Assembly: GCF_963666025.1 (NCBI RefSeq)
Contig: NZ_OY762552.1
Location: 2,506,501 to 2,570,500 of the forward strand
Source of the DNA: an uncultured Methanobacterium sp.
GTDB lineage: Archaea > Methanobacteriota > Methanobacteria > Methanobacteriales > Methanobacteriaceae
DNA length: 64,000 bases
Direction: 5' to 3'
Notes under the pieces: model-generated
Told to the model about the DNA's origin: nothing
The model's database searches: none
The model's input: the letters and a program-made list of their open reading frames with translations, nothing else
Program-made: the position numbers and the translations under genes
Shown here: piece after piece, positions 35,464-46,268 of the stretch
How positions within the stretch are numbered: the stretch's first letter is position 1
Layout of the letters: each line of letters opens with the position of its first letter

Positions 35464-36576
35464 TTACCAGTCCAGGGACTCCAGACGGTCCATGGCTTCC
35501 ACCAGATCCTTGTAGGATGCTGCATATGATATTCGGAAGTGGCCTTCACCGTACTGGCCAAAGGAAGAACCCGGCACCAGAACTACATCCTTTTTAAGGG
35601 CTTCTTCCACAAATTGTTCAGGATTTTCAATGGAGGGGAGCACGTAAAAGGCTCCGTGTGGTAAATTACATTTTATTCCCATGTTGTGTAGTCTTCCCAC
35701 CACCAGATCCCTTCTCCTTTTAAATTCATCCCTCATTTTAATTACACTATCTTGAGGTCCCTGAAGGGCTGCTAAAGCAGCTTTTTGAGATATGGAAGTT
35801 GCACAGGTGACACTGTATTGATGTACCTTCAAAACAGCTTCCATTATGCTTGGTGGGACTGCAAGGTATCCAATACGGAAACCGGTCATGGCATATGTTT
35901 TGGAAAATCCATTAATGGTTATAACATTATCAGAATAGCTTGCCGGGCTGTAATGTTCCTTTTCATATATGATCTTATCATATATTTCATCGGAAATAAG
36001 AATCAGGTCATGATCATCGGCAATATCAGCCATGCCCTTAACATCCCTTTTTTCCAGCACTGCACCGGTAGGATTGTTCGGTGAATTGATTATAATGGCC
36101 TTGGTACGTGGTGTGACCTGTTCCAGCACATCTTCCGGTAGCATCCTGAAATCATTTTCATCCTTAAGGGGTGCTGGTACTGATTTACCTCCACTGAGTT
36201 TTACACAGGCATCATAGGCTACGAAACCAGGATCAGGAATGATCACTTCATCCCCCTCCTCTACAAGTGCATTGATACTGGAATACAGTGACCCACTGGC
36301 GCCCACCGTAACAATTATTGATTCAGGGGATGATTCAATATGATTGTCATTCTGTAGTTTATGGGATATGGCTTCCCTTAATTCCAGAATCCCGGTATTG
36401 CCGGTGTAATGGGTGAAACCCTCATCCAGTGCTGCTTTAACTGCTTCGCGGATATGGGGTGGTGTGTCAAAGTCAGGTTCGCCCAGTGCCAGGTTGATGG
36501 AGTCTGCCCCCACCAAATCGAACATTTTCCTTATTCCAGATAGATCAATGGACTCTACTCTTTTAGCTGGTTTCAT
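35464..36576 (-). CDS. Aspartate/aromatic-type aminotransferase (AspC-like)
   Basis: 370 residues of fold type I, class I aminotransferase. Diagnostic segments are LALGEPDFDTPPHI, YTGNTGILELREAI, NSPNNPTGAVL, SDEIYDKIIYE (PLP-contacting Asp and Tyr), the Schiff-base Lys in NGFSKTYAMTGFRIGY, and the C-terminal FRISYA arginine that binds substrate carboxylate. Probably an aspartate or broad-specificity aminotransferase in amino acid synthesis. It lies 67 bases after the radical SAM gene on the same strand. Confidence 0.88.
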   Translation of the reverse strand: MKPAKRVESIDLSGIRKMFDLVGADSINLALGEPDFDTPPHIREAVKAALDEGFTHYTGNTGILELREAISHKLQNDNHIESSPESIIVTVGASGSLYSSINALVEEGDEVIIPDPGFVAYDACVKLSGGKSVPAPLKDENDFRMLPEDVLEQVTPRTKAIIINSPNNPTGAVLEKRDVKGMADIADDHDLILISDEIYDKIIYEKEHYSPASYSDNVITINGFSKTYAMTGFRIGYLAVPPSIMEAVLKVHQYSVTCATSISQKAALAALQGPQDSVIKMRDEFKRRRDLVVGRLHNMGIKCNLPHGAFYVLPSIENPEQFVEEALKKDVVLVPGSSFGQYGEGHFRISYAASYKDLVEAMDRLESLDW

Positions 36577-36643
36577 TGTAATCGCCCTTTTATTAACTTA
36601 TTTATTGATTAATTATTTTTGATGATTTTAATTAACTTTTTTT

Positions 36644-38194
36644 TTAATTACACGCCCCACAATTATAACAACCAAAAGTCTCACACCATGGGGTTAAATC
36701 ACCGTTTAATGCCTTTTCATATTCATTTTCCAGGAATTTATCATCAATACCTACATCTATCTCTTTCCAGGGAAGTTCATCACCTAACTTTAATTTTGGT
36801 GTTATTTTTTTCCATTCACCCAGTGGAACTTGTTTAAATGATGATGCTTCGATCATAGGGGATAGTTCAACACCCCCCACGGATAATATGTACTGTGCAA
36901 GGGATTTATTGGGATTTTCCACCTTGAAATGTCTCATTTTGGCCTGTTTTTTCAAGTATTTTACCTTCGCTTTAATATCTTTCAGGTTGAATTCCATCCA
37001 CTGGAAGGGGGTGTGTGGTTTTGGTATAAATGGATTGACACTTATCCTGAGTGAATCTCGATGCGGGACCATAACTTGCAGATCCCTTATTAGATTCACC
37101 ATATCTTCCAAGTCGGCATGCGTTTCCGTTGGGAGTCCTACCAGGAAATATAGCTTAACATTCAAGTTCAAATCGAAGGCAGTTTCCATGGTGCTCTGGA
37201 TATCCTCATCAGTGATTGGTTTATTGACCACCTGTCTGAGTCTCCATGTGGATTCAGGGGCAATGGTAATGGTTCTAAGTCCGCTTTCAGTTAAACTTTC
37301 CAGAAGATCCCTGGAGATTGATTCAATACGCAGTGAGGGGGTGGTAACCTGGAAATCACGACTTAGAAGTTCACGACACAACTCTTCGATACGGGAGTAG
37401 TCTGAAACAGCCCCCCCAATGAGTGCAATCTTCTCCAGACCAGTGGCCTGTCTCCCGTCTTCTGCAGTCTGAATAAGGGTTTTAATATCAACTTCTCTCC
37501 GGGGGCGGTAAAGACATCCTGCCATGCAGAAACGACAACCCCGGGCACATCCTCGGGATACCTCCAGGAGGAATGATTTTCCAAAGGCCGGAATCAACTC
37601 TTTATTTTCAGTCTCCGGGAAAACCTGGCGAACCGGACGCCAGGCATCACGCATATCATCCACCTGGACCAGGTTCACCTTATTCCCGGGAATGTAAATT
37701 CCTTCCACATCCAGGAATGATTCTAGCTCTTTCCGGGGATTATCCAGTTCACTTAACTTATCCAGAAAATCAGGTAGAATGACCTCACCATCCCCTACCA
37801 GGAAAAGATCAATAAAACTACTCATGGGCAGGGGGTTGGAACTGGCACAGGGACCACCCGCTATTACCAGAGGATCTTCTGGAGTCCTATCCTCTTTTCG
37901 AACCTTTAAACCACCTTCCCTGAGCATTTCCAGTACATGGGAATAATCCTGTTCATACTGGAGGGAAAAACCCACCACATCAAAATCCTTCAGGGGTGAA
38001 CCGGTCTCCAGGCTCTTACCATAGGGGTAAACCACTCTCTCACAGTAAACCTCTTCCTGGTGGTTTAAAAGGTCGTAGATTATATGGAAACCCAGTGAAG
38101 ACATGGCACTGCGGTATAAGTTAGGGTAGCATGATGCGAAGCGAAGTCCAATTTTCAGTGGATCCTTCACCACCACATTGTGTTCCAGGAGCAT
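36644..38194 (-). CDS. B12-binding-like/radical SAM protein
   Basis: 516 residues. A Rossmann-like N-terminal domain (~10-170) of the type seen in B12-dependent radical SAM enzymes precedes the SAM-cluster motif CARGCRFCMAG (~215-225) and a TIM-barrel. The C-terminus carries a CETFGCYNCGAC cysteine cluster, possibly a second [4Fe-4S] site. It resembles the TIGR03960-like YgiQ-type group of unknown substrate. The B12-binding DxHxxG motif is not obvious, so cobalamin use is uncertain. No good ribosome site is visible before the ATG. Confidence 0.82.
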   Translation of the reverse strand: MLLEHNVVVKDPLKIGLRFASCYPNLYRSAMSSLGFHIIYDLLNHQEEVYCERVVYPYGKSLETGSPLKDFDVVGFSLQYEQDYSHVLEMLREGGLKVRKEDRTPEDPLVIAGGPCASSNPLPMSSFIDLFLVGDGEVILPDFLDKLSELDNPRKELESFLDVEGIYIPGNKVNLVQVDDMRDAWRPVRQVFPETENKELIPAFGKSFLLEVSRGCARGCRFCMAGCLYRPRREVDIKTLIQTAEDGRQATGLEKIALIGGAVSDYSRIEELCRELLSRDFQVTTPSLRIESISRDLLESLTESGLRTITIAPESTWRLRQVVNKPITDEDIQSTMETAFDLNLNVKLYFLVGLPTETHADLEDMVNLIRDLQVMVPHRDSLRISVNPFIPKPHTPFQWMEFNLKDIKAKVKYLKKQAKMRHFKVENPNKSLAQYILSVGGVELSPMIEASSFKQVPLGEWKKITPKLKLGDELPWKEIDVGIDDKFLENEYEKALNGDLTPWCETFGCYNCGACN

Positions 38195-38367
38195 AGTTTA
38201 TTATCTTGCCCACAATATAATCAAGATATCTACATAATTAATTTGGGAAGATCAAAAAACTGGAAGATATAATATTTTCTAAAAAAATTTTGATCAAGAT
38301 TTCAATACTTATTTAGAATTTTTAGTTTCACAATGGATAAAACCTATAAAATTAAGGATAATCACCA

Positions 38368-38838
<471 letters not shown>

Positions 38839-38839
38839 A

Positions 38840-39367
38840 ATGAAGGTTGTAGTGGGATCCAAAAATCCAGTGAAGTTAAAGGCCACTCGGAATGTTTTAA
38901 AAAAGATATATCCTCAAATGGGTGTGCAGGCAAAACACGTGGATTCTGGTGTGCCGGACCAGCCCATAGGATTAGAGGTCACCATTCAAGGCGCTATAAA
39001 CCGGGCAAAGAATGCATATTCCGAAGATTTTGATCTTTCAGTGGGCATAGAATCCGGTCTTTTAGAGGTACCCCATAGTATAACTGGGTACTTGGATTTG
39101 CAATGGTGTGCCATCTATGATGGCGAGAAAACCACCCTTGGAGTTAGTGCTGGTTTTGAATACCCTCCACTGGTCATAGAAAAGGTCTTGGAAGGTATGG
39201 AAGTGGGGGATGTTATGGACCAGGTTACCGGCATTGACCGCTTGGGACAGAAAACTGGTGCAGTAAGCCATCTCAGTCGGGGGTTACTGGACCGTACAGG
39301 GAATACTGAGCAGTGTGTGTTAATGGCTATGATACCCCGGATGAATGAGGGGGTTTATTTTGGTTAG
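38840..39367 (+). CDS. Inosine/xanthosine triphosphatase (YjjX-like)
   Basis: 175 residues of the ITPase-like fold. VVVGSKNPVKLKATRNVLKK opens the protein, followed by GLEVTIQGAINRAKNAY and SVGIESGLL (the catalytic acid region) and LGQKTGAVSHLSRG. It hydrolyses deaminated purine nucleotides (ITP, XTP) to keep them out of nucleic acids. I start at the ATG at 38840 behind AAAGGT; a TTG at 38828 is in frame but inside coaD. Confidence 0.9.
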   Translation: MKVVVGSKNPVKLKATRNVLKKIYPQMGVQAKHVDSGVPDQPIGLEVTIQGAINRAKNAYSEDFDLSVGIESGLLEVPHSITGYLDLQWCAIYDGEKTTLGVSAGFEYPPLVIEKVLEGMEVGDVMDQVTGIDRLGQKTGAVSHLSRGLLDRTGNTEQCVLMAMIPRMNEGVYFG

Positions 39368-39467
39368 TTATGATTTCTTTTAAAGATAAAATAAAAAAAA
39401 TGAATAATTAAAATTTAAGTTTGTTAGTGTATTTTTGTTGGTTTAATATTATTTCCAAGATTTAAAA

Positions 39468-41108
39468 CTAATTTACTAAATATTCCCCACTTTGTTCGAC
39501 ATCTTTTGGTAGTTTAGAAGAGAACATACTTAGTTTCTCTCTTAAATATGTTTCATTTTTTGGATTGGGTGCATAAAATAAAACTACACTATCTCCACAG
39601 GCAACATTATCCTTAATTTTCCATTCTCCTACTTTAATCCAATCTGGAGGTATGTTATTTCCTAATGTATAATTATAAATTATTATAACGCTAACGTTGT
39701 TGTTTTTAATCATGTCAGAAATTTCCGTAACCCCATATTTTTTTTCTTCTCTTTTTTCAGCTACTTCGAAACTTGCCAATCCCCAGAGATCCAAACATTT
39801 TATATCATCTATATAATTGATAACACCAATATCATTCAATCCAACTGTTTCATCTGGATAATACTCTTTTAAAAACAAAGCCATTTGATACTGTTGTTCA
39901 TAGATATTTTTACTTGCTTGGGGGACAGAGGTGATTGATTCATAACCATTGATAGCCATTGGAGTCATAAGTAGACATATAACTAGAACTATAATTGAAT
40001 ATTTGAAAACATTCTTTTTAGGAATGTTCCGTTTATCAATTTTGAGATTTTGAATATCTTCCAGGTATAATAAGATTCCTAAGGAAATCGCAAACAAACC
40101 CAAAACAATTAAATATGCTTCATATCGGTAAAACCATCCGGTTTGTGCAAATAAAATGTGTAAAATAAGATTGATACAAAAAACGGAAAGAATTATAACA
40201 GTAAAGTGTGTGTTTCTTTTTTTAGTTTTGTTTTTTAGGATCAATACTAATAAAAAGGCACTTAAAATAAGCAAAATCAGTAAATGGGGAGAATAAACAA
40301 TAGATATAAGTTTTTCTAATGCTAAAAGGAGGGTATTTGTATTAGATGTGGGATTGAAAAAAACCGACTTGAGTACAAGGGAGTTAGGTAAAAAATACCA
40401 TCCTTGAATTTTGGAAATAATACCATAGAGTATTAGTGGTATTGATCCAGATATGAAAAGGAATACTGTTTGCAATTTCTTTTTATAAATTACAAACATC
40501 ACACCAACTGCAAAAACTGTTAAAGCACTTTCGTATCGATTTAAAGTTAAAAGTGCTGCTAAAATCATTAGTGATATTAATTCTGATTTTTCTATTTTTT
40601 TTTCACTTAATATTCTAGCGGATTTGTATACAAAGGCAATTGTAAGAAAAATCTGCAGAATATTCTCCATTCCTGTGAATATCATGGGTATCATGGGTGT
40701 AAAGAATATTACTGCCACTAAAACGATGAAAACAAAGAAATTATAAAATTTTATATTTCCTGCATATTTTTTAAGAATATAATTTATGAGAATAAGTGTA
40801 GCTGTAGCAAAGATTAGGTTAAGAAAGAAAGGTATCAGTTCTTTTGGTCCTAAAATTTTAAATAATCCTGCAAGTAGTGCCGGCCAAAGTATAGATGATG
40901 TTGCGGAAGTAAAACCATATTTGGTGACTCCCCAAATACCGTAGGATGCAAAGTTTTTGGCAACAGCCATGTGGATGTAAGGATCATCAAGAACATATAT
41001 AAAGTGGCCGTTAGTATTGCTGATGGATAATAATGTGACAATTAATGTGGTAATCCATAAAATGATTACAGAACCTATTAATGGCCATTGATCTTTGTTA
41101 AATAACAT
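39468..41108 (-). CDS. GT-C membrane glycosyltransferase (PMT-like)
   Basis: 546 residues with ~11 hydrophobic helices and a ~120-residue C-terminal exterior domain. The first loop holds DDPYIHMAVAKNFA, the acidic Asp pair typical of GT-C enzymes that use polyprenyl-phosphate sugars. It probably adds a sugar on the outer membrane face to a glycan or protein. It marks the left edge of the surface-glycan locus; the base composition turns AT-richer from here. No ribosome site is clear. Donor and acceptor unknown. Confidence 0.8.
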   Translation of the reverse strand: MLFNKDQWPLIGSVIILWITTLIVTLLSISNTNGHFIYVLDDPYIHMAVAKNFASYGIWGVTKYGFTSATSSILWPALLAGLFKILGPKELIPFFLNLIFATATLILINYILKKYAGNIKFYNFFVFIVLVAVIFFTPMIPMIFTGMENILQIFLTIAFVYKSARILSEKKIEKSELISLMILAALLTLNRYESALTVFAVGVMFVIYKKKLQTVFLFISGSIPLILYGIISKIQGWYFLPNSLVLKSVFFNPTSNTNTLLLALEKLISIVYSPHLLILLILSAFLLVLILKNKTKKRNTHFTVIILSVFCINLILHILFAQTGWFYRYEAYLIVLGLFAISLGILLYLEDIQNLKIDKRNIPKKNVFKYSIIVLVICLLMTPMAINGYESITSVPQASKNIYEQQYQMALFLKEYYPDETVGLNDIGVINYIDDIKCLDLWGLASFEVAEKREEKKYGVTEISDMIKNNNVSVIIIYNYTLGNNIPPDWIKVGEWKIKDNVACGDSVVLFYAPNPKNETYLREKLSMFSSKLPKDVEQSGEYLVN

Positions 41109-41203
41109 GTTAATCAGTAATTTGGAATTATAGTTGACAAGGTAATAATGATTTTTTTAGTTTTACTGTTGTAACAATAGTGTTATTGATCCGATCATAT
41201 TTA

Positions 41204-42532
41204 TCAATAGGGGGTCAATCTTTCATTAGTCAGAAAAATCATCTTGAGATCAGTCACTGTTTTTGAATAACCTCCACTGTCATAAAAAAGGCATATCACA
41301 TCACTGGGCAAAGCAATTGTATTAACTTTAATTGAAGAAGTAAAATGTGAATTATTTTTTGCAACGATTTCAACATATTTCTGGTCTGCACTTTCTATAT
41401 CAACTTTTTCAATTAAAACAAAGTTTACTGTATTGAATATGATAAAAAACGCCATTATCAAAGTTAAAAACTTTTTTGAAGACATAAAACTTATATTTTC
41501 TGATAGTTTAGAAATGATGAATCCAATTATTATTGTTAATCCGGGTAAATATATGAGAGTATAACCTGATTTGGCGATAAATACTAACGCAAAGAAACCG
41601 AATGATGGTAAAATCCACAGGATAAAGAAAATAACTTTTGGTGATTTAAAATTCACAGATTTAATAATATTTTTAGGATTCTGCAAAACCAAAAATAATA
41701 ATGAAAAAATACCAGCTATTCCCAGTCCATTCAATGTCCAGAGAGCTAGTTTTTCAAGCATAATAATATGGTTTAAAATGTCCGCTCCAAAAAAGACAGA
41801 GCATATATTGAAAGATGATGTTAATTGGTATTTTGTAAGGTTAGAGTAATGATTATAGCCTCCACTTAATTGTACCGTTGATAAAAACCATGTTAAAGAA
41901 GATAAAATCACTATAAACAGGCTAACTACAATTTTTTTAAGTTCAAATCGTTCATAACTAATACAAAATAACCAAAGTGGAAACATGAGCACTGTAACAT
42001 CTTGCCTAAATCTTCCAGCTAACCCTAAGACTAATGCGGATATGTATGCAAAACTATTTTTTTTCATTGCTTTATAAGATAAAAAAGCTATCAAAGTGGC
42101 AAAAAATCCTTGGCAAGCATATATTGATGCAATTTCTCCATAAAACCAAAAAATAGGGTTAAATATAAGCAATAAGCTGCTTATTATTCCAATTTCAGTA
42201 GAGAAAATTTTTTTACTTAATAAATAAACCAGAATAACAGTCAGAATACTGAAGACTATGCTCATAAAGATCATTGTAGAATTGGGATCTTGGAAAAAAG
42301 AGTTTAAAAACCGACCTAATCCTACAAAAAATATGTAACCTGGTGGTTGAGGTTGGGAAAGAGAAATATTAAAGTTTTTAAAAGCCAGAGCAAAATTGAT
42401 TGAGTCCCAATCATAAAGAAATTTGCTCATAAAGGGGGTTCTGGTTAAAATGATTAACAAACTAAAAAATAATAAAATCAAATAATCATTCTTAATTTTG
42501 GAATTTTTCAATAATGCTCTACCATCTATCAT
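41204..42532 (-). CDS. GT-C membrane glycosyltransferase
   Basis: 442 residues, ~10 transmembrane helices. The N-terminal loop LYDWDSINFALAFKNFNISLSQPQPPGYIFFV has the Asp pair and PxPPGY element of the PMT/ArnT (GT39/GT83-like) group. It lies 95 bases upstream of another GT-C gene on the same strand, so they may be co-expressed. It probably transfers a polyprenyl-linked sugar outside the cell. Substrate unknown. Confidence 0.8.
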   Translation of the reverse strand: MIDGRALLKNSKIKNDYLILLFFSLLIILTRTPFMSKFLYDWDSINFALAFKNFNISLSQPQPPGYIFFVGLGRFLNSFFQDPNSTMIFMSIVFSILTVILVYLLSKKIFSTEIGIISSLLLIFNPIFWFYGEIASIYACQGFFATLIAFLSYKAMKKNSFAYISALVLGLAGRFRQDVTVLMFPLWLFCISYERFELKKIVVSLFIVILSSLTWFLSTVQLSGGYNHYSNLTKYQLTSSFNICSVFFGADILNHIIMLEKLALWTLNGLGIAGIFSLLFLVLQNPKNIIKSVNFKSPKVIFFILWILPSFGFFALVFIAKSGYTLIYLPGLTIIIGFIISKLSENISFMSSKKFLTLIMAFFIIFNTVNFVLIEKVDIESADQKYVEIVAKNNSHFTSSIKVNTIALPSDVICLFYDSGGYSKTVTDLKMIFLTNERLTPY

Positions 42533-42889
42533 TAATTGTCTCTATCTACCCATGAATAATATAAATTTTTCACTCAATTGTTTTAAAACTTTGAAATAAT
42601 CAATGGATTTTTATAAGGGTATAAATCGGAGGGGGTCATTGAAAAAATAGATTTTATTGAAGAATATCATCATTGAATTGTGATCTAGCTGGAATACATT
42701 GTGAACTTATTAAAATGATTAAATTAAATATCCATTATATCATATAGGAAAAATTAGTGATTCTTTGATATAGATTAATAGAATCAGAATATCTATTAGA
42801 TTTGTGTCTTTAATGAGTTTAGAATATAAAAAAATAATAGGTTTGAATATATAATACATCTGGATGAATCGGATAATATAAATTAGGGA
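42533..42889. other. 357-bp divergent AT-rich gap
   Basis: It separates leftward and rightward GT-C genes and must hold both promoters. I see only AT-rich sequence with several weak TATA-like words and no clear operator, RNA or gene. Confidence 0.5.
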
Positions 42890-44536
42890 ATGGTGAGTGT
42901 TATAAATACTCAAAACTCTGATAACAATCAAAAAAAGGAACATAATAAAGACTACATATTCTTACCTCTGCTTGCGTTAATATTAGTTTTAATAGCTTAT
43001 TATCGTGCCAGCATTCAAATAGAAATCGGCCCTATATGGGATACTTTTGACTTCCTATCCAATGCCATGTACTTTGCTGGACATGGATTTGGGTACGCAG
43101 ATCTGACCAGACCTCCCTTTTTCCCATTCATAACCTCACTCATCTTCCGATTAGGTGTGGTATCTGAATCGGTAATATTCTATTTAGATGCTTCATTTTT
43201 AGTATTCGGGGCTGTTGGATTATATTTATTTTTCCGAATGAAATTTGAGGCCATGGAAAGCTTTTTGGGGAGTTTACTCTTCAGCACATTTCCAATTGTT
43301 ATTTTGTTCACCGGAGTTGGACTTACCGATATTCCAAGTGTGGCTTTATCCATCTGGGCATTGTATGCAACTGTTTTAGCAGTTAAAAAGAATCCACTGT
43401 TTTTTTACTTTTCTTTCCCTCTGGCCATGTTAGCTTTTTTAACCCGATATCCTGCAGGATTCATTATTTTTCCCATATTTTTCTATCTGGTAATTAATCG
43501 CTGTGATGTGTCCCTTAAAAATATGATTGGTGGAATATTATTGTCACTATTACCTTGCTTGATTGTTCTTTTATTCTTTTACAATCAATTCGCCAATCCT
43601 TTGGGTCCATTTTCTTCATTTTATGGCTCAACCCAGAAAGCATGGTCCACTACATATGTATATTACCATCCAGACCCCCTCTATTTCCTAAAAAATATTT
43701 TATCCTATATTGGGGTTGGAGGGATGGCCATTATCCTAGGTTTTGTGATTAGTGCATTCATTGGTTTAGTAACTAAATTTAAGACTATTAAATTAAATTT
43801 AAAACAATTTAGTCCATCTAAACTGTCACATTATACAAAAATAAAGGTTTTGGCACTGTTTTTATTATTTTTATTATTTATTATAACCTTTGCAAGGACA
43901 CATTACTTCATCAGTGAGATCATATTTCTGGTTTTTGGTATGTTGTTGTATTATACTCTGAGAAATAGTAATATCAAGGATTTAGATATTCATCTTTTAT
44001 TTGTATCATGGTTTGCGGCATTTTTCATATTTCACAGTGTTTATGCGGTTAAAGATGATCGTTACTTCATCACAATGGCTCCTGCTTTAACTTATTTTTT
44101 AATATTGGGTTTTAGCCAAATTAAAAGATTATGGTCATTGGAAAGTAAGTATAAAAACAGGGCATATAATATATTTGCAGTTATACTGGTAGTTATGATG
44201 CTCGTAGCAGCTGCTGATTATATACCTGGGATATATGATCATGAATCTCAAAATGTGGTTGAATTAAATGATATTAAAATGGCCAGCCAATGGCTTGAAG
44301 TTAATGATCCCCAGTACTTTGATAAAAACATATCCTCAGATCAATGGCCTTACTTCAGCTGGTATTTAAAGACAAATGTCAAGCAGGTACAACTATCTAA
44401 CAGTAACCCGGATTATGAAAACAATTTAAACACAGATAATGCCAATTATTTTTTGACTGTTAAAGAAGGGTTAAATTTAACTAATTATCAGTTAATAAAA
44501 CAGTTGGGATATGTAACTATTTACAAAAGACAGTAA
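42890..44536 (+). CDS. GT-C membrane glycosyltransferase, paralogue 1
   Basis: 548 residues, ~11 hydrophobic helices. The N-terminal loop carries GPIWDTFDFLSNAMYFAGHGFGYADLTRPPFFPF, ArnT-like with the Asp pair and RPP element. A soluble C-terminal domain (~440-548) includes ASQWLEVNDPQYFDKNI. It is a tandem paralogue of the next gene. The ATG at 42890 lacks a ribosome site; GGTGAG at 42892-42897 sits ideally for the in-frame ATA at 42902, so true initiation may be there. Probable polyprenyl-phosphate sugar transferase. Confidence 0.8.
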   Translation: MVSVINTQNSDNNQKKEHNKDYIFLPLLALILVLIAYYRASIQIEIGPIWDTFDFLSNAMYFAGHGFGYADLTRPPFFPFITSLIFRLGVVSESVIFYLDASFLVFGAVGLYLFFRMKFEAMESFLGSLLFSTFPIVILFTGVGLTDIPSVALSIWALYATVLAVKKNPLFFYFSFPLAMLAFLTRYPAGFIIFPIFFYLVINRCDVSLKNMIGGILLSLLPCLIVLLFFYNQFANPLGPFSSFYGSTQKAWSTTYVYYHPDPLYFLKNILSYIGVGGMAIILGFVISAFIGLVTKFKTIKLNLKQFSPSKLSHYTKIKVLALFLLFLLFIITFARTHYFISEIIFLVFGMLLYYTLRNSNIKDLDIHLLFVSWFAAFFIFHSVYAVKDDRYFITMAPALTYFLILGFSQIKRLWSLESKYKNRAYNIFAVILVVMMLVAAADYIPGIYDHESQNVVELNDIKMASQWLEVNDPQYFDKNISSDQWPYFSWYLKTNVKQVQLSNSNPDYENNLNTDNANYFLTVKEGLNLTNYQLIKQLGYVTIYKRQ

Positions 44537-44560
44537 CTAGATGAATTCGGTGATTTATTT

Positions 44561-46237
44561 ATGATAAAATTTGAAGATAAAAACTCTAAACTGGTTTTTC
44601 TAGTTCTCCTAATAATAACTGTCGGCTTGATAACTTATTTTCGTGTGAGAATCCAGTTAATTGTGGGTCCAGAGTTTGATGGTTTTGATTTCCTGGCAAA
44701 TTCTGCTTTATTTGCAGGTAAATCAATAGGATATTCAGATCTCCTAAGGCCACCATTACTTTCCTTTTTAGCATCCCTCTATTTCCGATTTGATGGTTTG
44801 TATATGGGGATCACCTCTATTGTAGATGGACTCATATATCTTCTAGGATGTATTGGTCTCTATTTATTCTTAAAAGAACGTTTCAATGCCATTGTTAGTT
44901 TTGTGGGCAGTTTATTGTTCGCAACATTTCCCATAATAATAACTTTTGCAGGAGCCGGCCTTACTGATGTTTCAAGTGTTTCTATTTCAATATGGACTAT
45001 TTATTTAACTTATCTCGGTGTTAAAAAGAATTCTAAATTTTTCTACTTAGCATTTCCTGTGGCCATGTTGGCTTTTTTAACCCGCTTTAACCTGGCACTG
45101 ATTATTTTCCCAATATTTGCTTACATCATAGCAAATCGACATGAGATTAAAAATCCTCGGAACATTGTAATTGGAATGATTTTAGGGGCCCTGGTTTTAC
45201 TTCCCCTATTTATCTACTTCAATGCCAAATTCGGTAATGTATTATATCCCTTTATGGATTTTTTTAGAAGTTCTGAAAGTTCAGGGAGCACAATACACTT
45301 TGCTTACAACCCAGATATACTGTATTTCGTTAAAAATATGCCCTATTACATAGGAACAGCGTCCTGGATAATCATACTTTCTGTTGTATTTGCTTTATTT
45401 GTTTATTCATACCAAAATATTGGTAAAATAGGGTCAGTACTTGGTAAAATAGGATCTTTAACTTCCCTAAAAAATTTAAGAACTGGAATTAAAGTTAAAT
45501 TACTTTTAATCTTGGCTTTATTGGTAGTTTTTGTCGCGACTTTTGGAAAAGCCAATTACATGGTAAGTGAAATAATTTTCTTTGCCATCACCCTCCTTAT
45601 CTATAATGTCTCTTCTGAATTGGAATTGAATGTTGGCTGGGACTTACTTTTCTTTTCATGGTTCATGGCCTTTTTCATATTCCAAAGCGTGTATGTTGCC
45701 AAGGATCACCGGTATTTCATTTCCATGACCCCTCCAGTGGCTTATTTCCTGGCACGAGGATTGAATTTTATAACTCAAACATTTGAATTCAAGTTTAAAA
45801 AGAAAAATCTGACACTGTATATTTTTGCCCTAATCTTATCTCTGATTATGGTATTTTCAGTTGCAGTGCAACTTTCGGAAATAGAAGAGGTTAATCAGAA
45901 GAATAAGATATTCAATCAGGATGTTTCTAATGCCAGTCAGTGGCTAAAGAGTAATGATCCCGACTACAAATCTAAAGTGATCTATGCTGATTACTGGCCC
46001 TACTTTGGATGGTACCTGCAGACTAATGTTGGGAAAATGCCAATGTTCAGAGACAATCAGAGTTTATATCAGGGTGTTAAAGATTTCAATTTCACTGCTG
46101 ATGATAAAATGGCCTTAAATCATGAACTTAACCGTGTAAGTCCAGATTATTATATGTGCGCATGGGATGATATGAATTTCACAAATTATGCTGCAGTGGC
46201 AAGATTTGGCTCTGTAACCATATATAAACGAATTTAA
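44561..46237 (+). CDS. GT-C membrane glycosyltransferase, paralogue 2
   Basis: 558 residues with the same plan as the upstream gene: GPEFDGFDFLANSALFAGKSIGYSDLLRPPLLSF in the first loop, matching helices, VAKDHRYFISMTPPVAYFLA, and a soluble C-terminal domain with ASQWLKSNDPDYKSK. GGTGA precedes the ATG, 24 bases after the previous stop. The pair arose by tandem duplication and may act on successive sugars or alternate donors. Substrate unknown. Confidence 0.82.
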   Translation: MIKFEDKNSKLVFLVLLIITVGLITYFRVRIQLIVGPEFDGFDFLANSALFAGKSIGYSDLLRPPLLSFLASLYFRFDGLYMGITSIVDGLIYLLGCIGLYLFLKERFNAIVSFVGSLLFATFPIIITFAGAGLTDVSSVSISIWTIYLTYLGVKKNSKFFYLAFPVAMLAFLTRFNLALIIFPIFAYIIANRHEIKNPRNIVIGMILGALVLLPLFIYFNAKFGNVLYPFMDFFRSSESSGSTIHFAYNPDILYFVKNMPYYIGTASWIIILSVVFALFVYSYQNIGKIGSVLGKIGSLTSLKNLRTGIKVKLLLILALLVVFVATFGKANYMVSEIIFFAITLLIYNVSSELELNVGWDLLFFSWFMAFFIFQSVYVAKDHRYFISMTPPVAYFLARGLNFITQTFEFKFKKKNLTLYIFALILSLIMVFSVAVQLSEIEEVNQKNKIFNQDVSNASQWLKSNDPDYKSKVIYADYWPYFGWYLQTNVGKMPMFRDNQSLYQGVKDFNFTADDKMALNHELNRVSPDYYMCAWDDMNFTNYAAVARFGSVTIYKRI

Positions 46238-46268
46238 CTATGTTTAAAATTAATGAAGTGGTGTTAAT

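Noticed and set aside
36888..37400. A 170-codon open frame on the plus strand
   Set aside because: It is antisense to the radical SAM gene, which has a clear CxxxCxxC motif; the frame is a shadow.
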